From: Candidatus Iainarchaeum sp. | GTDB taxonomy: Archaea > Iainarchaeota > Iainarchaeia > Iainarchaeales > GCA-2688035 | Assembly (NCBI GenBank): GCA_017609945.1 | Contig: JAFCCZ010000028.1 | Span: forward strand, 1 to 19,324 | DNA: 19,324 bases | Direction: 5' to 3' | Part shown: piece after piece, positions 14,120-19,324 of the stretch | Layout: each line of letters opens with the position of its first letter | How positions within the stretch are numbered: position 1 is the first letter of the stretch | Made by a program: the position numbers and the translations under genes | The notes under the pieces: generated by a model | The model's database searches: none | What the model was told of the DNA's origin: nothing | What the model saw: the letters and a program-made list of their open reading frames with translations, nothing else

Positions 14120-15037
14120 TTGCCTGAAACAGTCCCGTTTGCAATCCTGCCCCTGCCAGCCATGAAAAGGATTACCGCCCCCATTATTGGACTGGGTTAC
14201 AGGGTCTCGAAATGGTTCCCATACCTTGAACTTGAACTGCAGCAGGCAGGAATAGATGCCGACGCTGAAGAGTACTCGGCAATAATGGTGTTCAACTTTG
14301 CATTCTACTTTCTGACATTTGCTGTTCTTGGCTCTGCACTGCTCTCAAAATTTGTAACAAGAACGCACCTTGTGGCAGGCGTGGCCATACCTGAATCTGT
14401 CATTCTTGCAATTACCATTGGCCTGGTTATTTCATTCCTGATATTTATTCAAATGTCCATGTACCCAAAAATAAAAACCAAGAAAAAGATTAGGGCCATA
14501 GAACTCAACATACTTTATGCGCTCAGAACAATGCTTGTTCAAATAAAAAGCGGGGTAAACCTTTTTGACTCCCTGAGCATGATAGCTGACGGGGACTTTG
14601 GGCAGCTCAGCAAAGAGTTCAAGAAAGCAGTTGACGAGATAAACACAGGAATGTCAGAGGAGGCAGCACTGCAAAAAATCGCAACTGAGAACCCAAGCCC
14701 CTACCTTAGAAAAGCAATCTGGCAGATAATAAACGGCCTCAAGGCAGGGGCAGACGTGGCGGACGTGCTGAATGAAAGCGTTTCCTCAATGACAAGGCAA
14801 CAGGAAATTGAGATACAGAAGTACGGCGGAAGCCTGAGAGTATTTTCGCTTATATACTTGATGATTGGGGTAATAATCCCTGCACTGGGCGCAACCTTCC
14901 TAATTGTGTTAGGGTCCTTTCCAAAAATTGAGATAGGGGAAATGGCTTTTTGGGCATTGCTTGGGTTTGTGGGTGTAGCGCAATTTATGCTGCTGGGCAT
15001 GATTAAATCAAAAAGACCAAACCTGATGGGTGCTTGA
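14120..15037 (+). CDS. Pilus assembly platform protein 1 (T2SSF/FlaJ-TadB/C family)
   Basis: 305 residues starting at a TTG that directly follows the TAA of the ATPase gene, with a GGGGG element about 8 nt upstream. Four membrane segments are visible: two near 53-77 and 88-115, and two near the C-terminus (about 243-269 and 276-296). Between them lies a cytoplasmic helical T2SSF domain (LRTMLVQIKSGVNLFDSLSMIADGDFGQLSKEF and a second half INGLKAGADVADVLNESV). Proteins of this family sit in the cytoplasmic membrane on top of the ATPase and feed pilins into the growing filament. It is short and carries one T2SSF unit, like TadB or TadC, not the longer FlaJ. The next gene is a paralogue, so the two may work as a heteromeric platform. 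Confidence 0.88.
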   Translation: MPETVPFAILPLPAMKRITAPIIGLGYRVSKWFPYLELELQQAGIDADAEEYSAIMVFNFAFYFLTFAVLGSALLSKFVTRTHLVAGVAIPESVILAITIGLVISFLIFIQMSMYPKIKTKKKIRAIELNILYALRTMLVQIKSGVNLFDSLSMIADGDFGQLSKEFKKAVDEINTGMSEEAALQKIATENPSPYLRKAIWQIINGLKAGADVADVLNESVSSMTRQQEIEIQKYGGSLRVFSLIYLMIGVIIPALGATFLIVLGSFPKIEIGEMAFWALLGFVGVAQFMLLGMIKSKRPNLMGA

Positions 15038-15038
15038 A

Positions 15039-16034
15039 ATGGTTTACGAAAGAATTGCCTCGCTGCTTCCGGAAAAGATTATAAAATGGATACGCGAAGA
15101 GCTTGAATATGTGGGAATGGACGTTGGCGCGCAGAAGTTCGCGGGGTTTGTTATGCTGTTCGGGCTTGGATTAAGCACTGCAGTGGCCCTAAACATCTAC
15201 ATTTTTCTGGGGTTTCCAATAGCACCAAGCTTTTTGCTTGTTTTTGCGCTGTTTTCAGGCGGAACATTATTCTGGATTAACAGCATTGCAGAGGGGAAAG
15301 GGCGGTTTGTGGAAAAAGCACTGCCGGACGCGCTGCAGCTCATCGCCTCAAACATAAAGTCAGGGCTTACAACTGAAAGGGCCCTGTTTGTAAGCGCACG
15401 CCCTGAGTTTGGGCCGCTGTCGGTGGAACTGAAAAACGCAAGCAAGATGATTGTAAGCGGGGAAAGGATTGGAACAGCCTTAATAAATATCCCGAAAAAA
15501 ATCAAGAGCAAGGTTCTTGAGAGAACTATGTGGCTAATCTCAGAGGGGATAAAGAGCGGTGGCCAGATCTCCGGGCTGCTTATCCAACTGAGCATAGACC
15601 TCAGGGAAGAGAACGCACTGAAGGAAGAGATTAAGGCAAGCATTGGAATGTACATACTGCTAATCTTCTTCTCTGCAGCATTTGGCGCGCCCGCGTTGTT
15701 TGGAATAAGCAGCTATATTGTGGGCGTTTTGTCAGAGCAGACAGCTGAATTGAATATTACTCCGGAGCAGATGGCAGAGTACAGTGCAAAAAACCCGGTA
15801 CTTGGGCTCATAGGAATTTCGGAAAGTGCAATAACAGAGGAATTTGTTGTGCTGTTCGCCATGGTTGCGCTGTTCACAACATGCATTTTTGCCTCGCTAA
15901 CGCTTGGCGTGATAAGCAGTGGAAAGGAAACGCGTGGCGTGAAATACATCCCGCTGATGCTGGCAATAGCCTTTGCCCTGTTCTTTATCGTAAGAATACT
16001 TGTGCAACAGGCATTTGGAACTATTTCGTTATGA
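15039..16034 (+). CDS. Pilus assembly platform protein 2 (T2SSF/FlaJ-TadB/C family)
   Basis: 331 residues from ATG 15039. A GTG at 15030 is also in frame, but GGGTG (15028-15032) is a well-placed SD for the ATG, 1 nt after the previous stop. It has about five membrane segments: two at about 33-85, one at about 205-235 and two near the end (about 270-295 and 305-328). The T2SSF core is LPDALQLIASNIKSGLTTERALFVSARPEFGPLS and a later half LISEGIKSGGQISGLLIQLSIDL. It is a diverged relative of the preceding platform protein and completes an ATPase-platform-platform cassette like Tad systems. No further plus-strand gene follows; the probable major pilin gene converges from the other side. Confidence 0.88.
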   Translation: MVYERIASLLPEKIIKWIREELEYVGMDVGAQKFAGFVMLFGLGLSTAVALNIYIFLGFPIAPSFLLVFALFSGGTLFWINSIAEGKGRFVEKALPDALQLIASNIKSGLTTERALFVSARPEFGPLSVELKNASKMIVSGERIGTALINIPKKIKSKVLERTMWLISEGIKSGGQISGLLIQLSIDLREENALKEEIKASIGMYILLIFFSAAFGAPALFGISSYIVGVLSEQTAELNITPEQMAEYSAKNPVLGLIGISESAITEEFVVLFAMVALFTTCIFASLTLGVISSGKETRGVKYIPLMLAIAFALFFIVRILVQQAFGTISL

Positions 16035-16073
16035 GGGGGGAACTCTTTTTAGAGAGCTCGCGCTAGGCTACTT

Positions 16074-16090
16074 AAAAAAAAGAAAAAGAA
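16074..16090 (-). terminator. Oligo-T terminator of the major pilin gene
   Basis: Just after the minus-strand stop at 16108, the transcript sense reads TTCTTTTTCTTTTTTTT (16090-16074), the T-rich tract expected for archaeal intrinsic termination. No stable stem is needed or obvious. Confidence 0.55.
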
Positions 16091-16107
16091 AGGGAAAATC
16101 AATGGTT

Positions 16108-16572
16108 TTAGATTGTTCCCGAACAATTTACGGTAACACTTGCACTTAGTCCGCCAGCGGTTTGGTAGTCCACAGTTGCTGTTCCGCCTGTAAACGCTCC
16201 TGTTCCAGTCGCAGCGCCGTCAAGGTTTGTCACAGTAAATGTGTCGCCATTTGTTACGTCTTCTGCGGTGCACTCGTCTGCTCCGTCACTACCTGAAATG
16301 TAGGTTCCGTCAACTCCAGCAGTTGCGACACAGTCTGCAACAAGTGTAACTGTTCCGCCTGTGGCGTTCTGGAACGTGAATCCTACTCCGGCTGCTCCAG
16401 GATTGAACGATGTTTCCTTGAGAATCATATTTGGACTTCCGCTCTGGCAGATCACTCCACCAGCAGTGCTGCTGGTCACAAAGATCAGTACACCGATTAC
16501 GATTGCAATCACAATCAGTGCCCAGCCGTAAGTCATCAGGTACTCAAGTGCTGATTGTCCTCGCTTATCCAT
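16108..16572 (-). CDS. Probable major pilin, class III signal peptide
   Basis: 154 residues from ATG 16572. The preceding GTG at 16575 is in frame, but the strong SD AGGAGGG (16586-16580) is 7 nt from the ATG. The N-terminus MDKRGQSALEYLMTYGWALIVIAIVIGVLIFV is a classic class III signal: cleavage is expected between Gly5 and Gln6, Glu is at +5, followed by a long hydrophobic core helix. The mature part is Gly/Thr/Ala-rich and beta-like, with four Cys (ICQSG, VADCVA, DECTAED, VNCSGT) that could give two disulfides. It has its own promoter, a strong SD, its own terminator and codon use unlike its neighbours (no GGG glycine codons seen), all pointing to high expression. It is convergent with the assembly cassette. 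I infer the shaft subunit. Confidence 0.88.
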   Translation of the reverse strand: MDKRGQSALEYLMTYGWALIVIAIVIGVLIFVTSSTAGGVICQSGSPNMILKETSFNPGAAGVGFTFQNATGGTVTLVADCVATAGVDGTYISGSDGADECTAEDVTNGDTFTVTNLDGAATGTGAFTGGTATVDYQTAGGLSASVTVNCSGTI

Positions 16573-16579
16573 CACATTT

Positions 16580-16650
16580 CCCTCCTTTTAGTTTTTCATT
16601 TAAATCCTAACAATGGTAAATGTTAATTGCTAGGCAATTCTACTATATAA
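16580..16650 (-). promoter_or_regulatory. Strong promoter and SD of the major pilin gene
   Basis: On the minus strand, a TTATATAGTA TATA box lies at 16650-16641. It is followed by an AT-rich leader of about 45-50 nt and the SD AGGAGGG at 16586-16580. Unlike the leaderless-type genes in this window, this gene appears to have a real 5' leader. Confidence 0.55.
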
Positions 16651-16692
16651 GCCTGTTTCTGCTTTAAAAAGGTTTCTGTAAAATCAGCCGCC

Positions 16693-17193
16693 TCAGGGGG
16701 GAGAAATGCTTTTTTTGAATTTTTTTCTCAGCGCGGCCTCAACATTCTTCGGGACAAAGCAGTCAAGCTTTCCGCCAAGAGAGGCAATTTCTTTCACGAC
16801 AGTGCTGTCAAGGTAAAAGTATTTGGCAGAGGTCATAATGAAAACCGTTTCAGTGCTTCCGGCCAATTTTCTGTTCACGATAGCGTGCTGGAACTCGCGC
16901 TCAAAGTCTGAAAGCTCGCGCAATCCCCGCAGAATAACCCTGCACCTTTTCTTTTTGGCGTAGTCAACCAAAAGGGTGTTGAAAGAGTCAACCTCTACAC
17001 GCGGGTATTTTTTAAATGCCTCCCTTGCAAGGGCAAGCCTTTCCCTTAAGGAAAACAACGGCTTCTTCTTCTGGTTTGTTGTGACGGCAACAATAATCCT
17101 GTCAAAAAGCTTTGTGCCCCGCTCAACCACATCCAAGTGGCCCAAGGTAATCGGGTCAAATGTTCCGGGATAGATTGCAATTCGCTTACCCAT
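16693..17193 (-). CDS. coaD: Pantetheine-phosphate adenylyltransferase, bacterial type
   Basis: Transfers AMP from ATP to 4'-phosphopantetheine, giving dephospho-CoA in the cytoplasm. 166 residues, standard for bacterial CoaD. Landmarks are RIAIYPGTFDPITLGHLD, with the TxGH nucleotidyltransferase motif (here TLGH); KKPLFSLRERLAL; RGLRELSDFEREFQHAIVNRKL; and the C-terminal STVVKEIASLGG, matching the bacterial SSxxVKE segment. The archaeal enzyme for this step belongs to a different, eukaryote-like group, so this points to acquisition from bacteria. The ATG lies inside the end of coaE (8-nt overlap), so the pair is one operon with coupled translation. The pilin promoter lies downstream. Confidence 0.93.
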   Translation of the reverse strand: MGKRIAIYPGTFDPITLGHLDVVERGTKLFDRIIVAVTTNQKKKPLFSLRERLALAREAFKKYPRVEVDSFNTLLVDYAKKKRCRVILRGLRELSDFEREFQHAIVNRKLAGSTETVFIMTSAKYFYLDSTVVKEIASLGGKLDCFVPKNVEAALRKKFKKSISPP

Positions 17194-17749
17194 TTAACTC
17201 ACGAAGAATTTTTTCAGCCTGCCTCAGTGCAGCCTCAATACTGCCATTATTATCTATTGCAAAATCGGCTTTTTTAACCTTTTCATCACTCGGAAGCTGT
17301 GAATCAATCCTTGCAAGCGCCTGCTCCCTGCTAAGACCATGCGCTGCCAGCCTTTCAACCTGCTTTTCACGCTTTGCGTGCACCACAATAACCCTGTCAA
17401 ACATTCCTGAAAGGCCTGCCTCAAACAGGAGAGGGACCTCAACAACCACAAGTTTCTGGTCTTCTGCCGCAAGCTTTGAGAAAATCTTCCTTATTTCGGC
17501 CACAACCAGCGGGTGAAGAAGTTCCTCAAGGGCCTTTCTCTTCTGTGGGAAAGAAAAAGCCATGGAAGCGATTTCCTTCCTGTCAAAGGTTCCAAACAGG
17601 GAAGAAATATTTTCCTGCACCCCCGGCCGCCTGTACAAAGAGTCGACTATTTGGTCTGCGTCAACTGTTGCGATCCCCCTGCTCTTGAAGAATTTGAGCA
17701 AGGTGCTCTTGCCGGAAGCGATGTTTCCTGTTAGAGCGACGGTGATCAT
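17186..17749 (-). CDS. coaE: Dephospho-CoA kinase, bacterial type
   Basis: Phosphorylates the 3'-hydroxyl of dephospho-CoA with ATP, the last step of CoA synthesis. 187 residues, within the bacterial CoaE range (about 190-210). The P-loop is GNIASGKST (8-16). DADQI follows at about 30, then the LHPLV motif, the LVVVEVPLLFEAG lid/strand region, a Gln/Arg helix RxxxARIDSQLPSDEKVKKAD, and a final AIDNNGS strand, all in CoaE order. Most archaea are reported to use an unrelated GTP-dependent kinase. The ATG at 17749 has no SD; a TTATTTAAA box is about 31 nt upstream, suggesting a leaderless transcript. It overlaps coaD by 8 nt. Confidence 0.93.
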   Translation of the reverse strand: MITVALTGNIASGKSTLLKFFKSRGIATVDADQIVDSLYRRPGVQENISSLFGTFDRKEIASMAFSFPQKRKALEELLHPLVVAEIRKIFSKLAAEDQKLVVVEVPLLFEAGLSGMFDRVIVVHAKREKQVERLAAHGLSREQALARIDSQLPSDEKVKKADFAIDNNGSIEAALRQAEKILRELNG

Positions 17750-17892
17750 TGAAATAGATAAGGATTAAAATGTTTTTTAAATAAGAATTATCTGAAAACG
17801 AGGAAAAAACAACGGATTGCAAAAAAACTAAAGGGCCAACAGCGGATCTGGAAAAAATACATGAAAAAAATTAGCACCGCTAAATTACACTT
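17750..17892. promoter_or_regulatory. Divergent intergenic region coaE / GT4
   Basis: A 143-bp gap. For coaE, TTATTTAAA is at 17784-17776 (minus), about 31 nt from its ATG. For the glycosyltransferase, the best TATA-like element is AAATACAT at about 17856-17863, about 33 nt from its ATG. The middle is A-rich with no clear structure or open frame. Confidence 0.35.
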
Positions 17893-19053
17893 ATGTCAGA
17901 AAGATTAATTCAGTTCCTGGGAACATTCCCGCCGAGAGAGTGCGGCATCGCCACCTTCTCAACCGATTTGGTGAACTGCGTCCAGAAGGCAGCCGGGGAA
18001 AGCTTCAGCTGCAGGGTAGCCGCAATGAACGACAACAGCTGCTCAACATACAACTATCCAAGCATTGTGAACCTGCAGATTGACGAGGACGAGCTTGAAA
18101 CGTATATTGAGGCTGCGGAGTACATCAACAAAAATAAAAAAATAAAAGCCGTCTGCATTCAGCACGAATTCGGAATCTTTGGCGGGGACCTTGGAGCATA
18201 CATCCTCCCATTTCTCGACGAGCTGGAAAAGCCGGTTGTCACAACCTTTCACTCTGTTCTTCCCGGAGACCCAGTGCCCGAAAAGCGCAGAGTGCACATT
18301 GTGAAAAGAATCTGTGAAAACAGCGAAAAGGTTATTGTGATAAGCGGATTTGGAAAGGATATACTGCAGGAAAAGTACGGAATTGAGGAAAGCAAAATTG
18401 TTCCAATTCCGCACGGTGTCCCAAACATTCCCTTCAGAAACCAGGAAAGTGCCAAGAAAACACTTGGGCTGGAGGGGCGGACAGTGATAAGTACCTTTGG
18501 GCTCATGAGCAAGAGAAAAGGGCTGCAGTATGTGATAAGGGCCATGTCACACATAGTTGAAAAGCACCCAGAGGCATTGTATATAGCAATCGGGGAAACG
18601 CACCCTGTTGTAAGAAAGCATGAGGGGGAAACCTACAGGCAAAAGCTTACTGGCATCGTTAAAAAGCTTGGGCCGCGGAAGAACGTGAGGTTCTACAACA
18701 AGTTCCTGCCACTAAACGAGCTCTGCACATACCTTGAGGCAACAGACATTTACATAACACCCTACTATGACCCGCAGCAAATAAGCAGCGGGACACTTGC
18801 ATATGCAATTGGGGCAGGCAAGGCATGCATTTCAACACCATACCTTTACGCGCAGGACGCACTAAGAGATAGCAGAGGCGTTTTTGTAAAGTACAAGGCC
18901 CCGAAAGATATCGCAAACAAAGTAAACATGCTGATTGAGGACCCTGCAACAAGGAGAAAAATTGAATCCAATGCATATGCATACAGCAGGTCCTGGCAAT
19001 GGAACAAAATCGGCAAAGCCTACCTGAATTTGTTCAACCAAATAACCGGTTAA
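17893..19053 (+). CDS. GT4-family glycosyltransferase (GT-B fold)
   Basis: 386 residues, standard length for a GT4 retaining glycosyltransferase that uses a nucleotide sugar donor. The N-terminal Rossmann domain opens with FLGTFPPRECGIATFSTDL, the distinctive start of a subgroup in which, from memory, the GT4 unit is often fused to a helical toroid domain. KAVCIQHEFGIFGGDLGAYI and PVVTTFHSVLPGDP follow. The hinge region is IVPIPHGV. The C-terminal donor-binding domain has STFGLMSKRKGLQYVIRAM, VRFYNKFLPLNELCTYLEATDIYITPYYDP, and AIGAGKACISTPYLYAQDAL. No membrane segment is visible, so it is probably cytoplasmic or peripheral. The presumed partner module is a separate gene at 1919-2944. The acceptor is unknown; a surface or pilin glycan is possible. 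Confidence 0.88.
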   Translation: MSERLIQFLGTFPPRECGIATFSTDLVNCVQKAAGESFSCRVAAMNDNSCSTYNYPSIVNLQIDEDELETYIEAAEYINKNKKIKAVCIQHEFGIFGGDLGAYILPFLDELEKPVVTTFHSVLPGDPVPEKRRVHIVKRICENSEKVIVISGFGKDILQEKYGIEESKIVPIPHGVPNIPFRNQESAKKTLGLEGRTVISTFGLMSKRKGLQYVIRAMSHIVEKHPEALYIAIGETHPVVRKHEGETYRQKLTGIVKKLGPRKNVRFYNKFLPLNELCTYLEATDIYITPYYDPQQISSGTLAYAIGAGKACISTPYLYAQDALRDSRGVFVKYKAPKDIANKVNMLIEDPATRRKIESNAYAYSRSWQWNKIGKAYLNLFNQITG

Positions 19054-19085
19054 AAAACCTAAGTCCTGGCCAAAAAACCGTTCAC

Positions 19086-19096
19086 TTTTTTAAAAG
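19086..19096 (+). promoter_or_regulatory. TATA-like box for the candidate ncRNA
   Basis: TTTTTTAAAAG is centred near 19091, which would place transcription start around 19115-19120, about 15 nt before the first stem of the structured RNA. The T6 run may also help terminate the GT4 transcript. Confidence 0.4.
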
Positions 19097-19117
19097 CCAA
19101 CTCTTTTATTCATCAAA

Positions 19118-19224
19118 TGCAGTATACTACCCGGTGTGGTTGGGGGCTTGAGTTGTTGCCGTCTGGCAACTGAAAGGAGTTCCTTGGAACTCTAACTCAG
19201 GTAACAATCACGCCACTTTTTCTT
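19118..19224 (+). ncRNA. Candidate structured non-coding RNA with a three-way junction
   Basis: No known family recognised. Four stems can be read by eye. P1 is GGTGTGGTT (19133-19141) with AATCACGCC (19206-19214), 9 bp with two G-U. P2 is CTTGAGTT (19147-19154) with AACTCAGG (19194-19201), 8 bp with one G-U. P3 is GTTGCC-GTCT-GGCAAC (19155-19170), 6 bp. P4 is GAGTTC-CTTG-GAACTC (19177-19192), 6 bp with a CUUG tetraloop. P1 and P2 are separated by an internal loop of GGGGG against TAAC. P2 opens into P3 and P4 joined by a short TGAAAG linker. A TATA-like box lies upstream and a T5 run follows 2 nt after P1. The 5' end is estimated. It is not a tRNA: there is no T-arm sequence and the stem layout is wrong. 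Confidence 0.6.
19217..19224 (+). terminator. Oligo-T tract after the candidate ncRNA
   Basis: TTTTTCTT begins 2 nt after the closing stem of the structured RNA, as expected for transcript release. Confidence 0.45.
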
Positions 19225-19271
19225 CAAATTCCTGCCCTGAATTATAAAGCCTTTAAATAGTTAAGTGCCTC

Positions 19272-19283
19272 TTTATATTATTT
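19272..19283 (+). promoter_or_regulatory. TATA box of the gene entering at the right edge
   Basis: TTTATATTATTT is centred about 27 nt before the ATG at 19304, again the leaderless-type spacing. It suggests the last gene has its own promoter, separate from the structured RNA upstream. Confidence 0.45.
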
Positions 19284-19303
19284 AAAAAACGGTTGATTTT
19301 AAT

Positions 19304-19324
19304 ATGCCAAACGCAAAGGAAACT
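19304..19324 (+). CDS. 5' end of a gene cut by the window edge
   Basis: Only seven codons are visible (MPNAKET). The start is supported by the TATA spacing. Too little is present to assign a product. Confidence 0.4.

Noticed and set aside
16043..16054. CTCT-TTTT-AGAG hairpin after the second platform gene as a terminator
   Set aside because: A 4-bp stem is weak and it is not followed by a T tract on the plus strand. It could contribute but cannot be called.
19133..19214. tRNA or tRNA-like gene
   Set aside because: The outer stem is 9 bp with only two inner hairpins inside a second 8-bp helix. There is no T-loop consensus, no anticodon-arm geometry and no CCA-type end.
19133..19221. H/ACA or C/D guide RNA
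   Set aside because: There is no ACA directly after the lower stem and no C box. The only CTGA lies within P3 and its adjoining linker.

Overview
The window reads as the chromosome of an archaeon. Protein-coding starts at the head of transcription units sit about 27-30 nt downstream of TATA-like boxes, several secreted proteins begin with class III (archaeal prepilin) signal peptides, and the pilus ATPase and membrane proteins are of the archaeal FlaI/FlaJ-Tad type. The major-pilin N-terminus (GQSALEYLMTYGWA) is a pattern I associate with DPANN-type archaea such as Diapherotrites or Micrarchaeota. That placement is a recollection, not a search result. No rRNA, tRNA, CRISPR array or insertion sequence was recognised.

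Left part (1-4579), sugar metabolism and small proteins. A degenerate stand-alone first domain of a phosphohexomutase runs into the window from the left and faces a complete phosphomannomutase/phosphoglucomutase on the minus strand. Next come a minus-strand (alpha/alpha)6-type protein and a divergent PfkB-family sugar kinase that appear to share one TATA element. A transglutaminase-fold protein follows whose catalytic Cys is replaced by Asp.

Central part (4580-16572), a type IV pilus locus. A plus-strand cluster encodes three small class III prepilins, then a 1122-residue prepilin-like protein, then a further pilin-like protein. The 1122-residue protein carries a von Willebrand A domain interrupted by a beta-propeller, which is itself interrupted by a beta-sandwich-like segment. 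After a promoter region with a perfect tandem 17-bp repeat come a very basic Lys/Ala-rich protein (apparently frameshifted at an A7 run), the secretion ATPase, and two T2SSF/Tad-type membrane platform proteins. The probable major pilin lies on the opposite strand just downstream, with its own strong promoter, strong Shine-Dalgarno (SD) sequence and distinct codon usage. Together these could build a surface pilus: ATPase and platform proteins for assembly, the major pilin for the shaft, and the small pilins plus the large modular protein as minor or tip components. No prepilin peptidase is present.

Right part (16693-19324). An overlapping coaE-coaD pair encodes bacterial-type enzymes for the last two steps of coenzyme A synthesis, where most archaea use unrelated families. 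It is divergent from a GT4 glycosyltransferase. Between that gene and the first codons of another gene lies a strong candidate for an undescribed structured RNA: nested stems of 9 and 8 bp closing a junction with two perfect hairpins, preceded by a TATA box and followed by an oligo-T tract.
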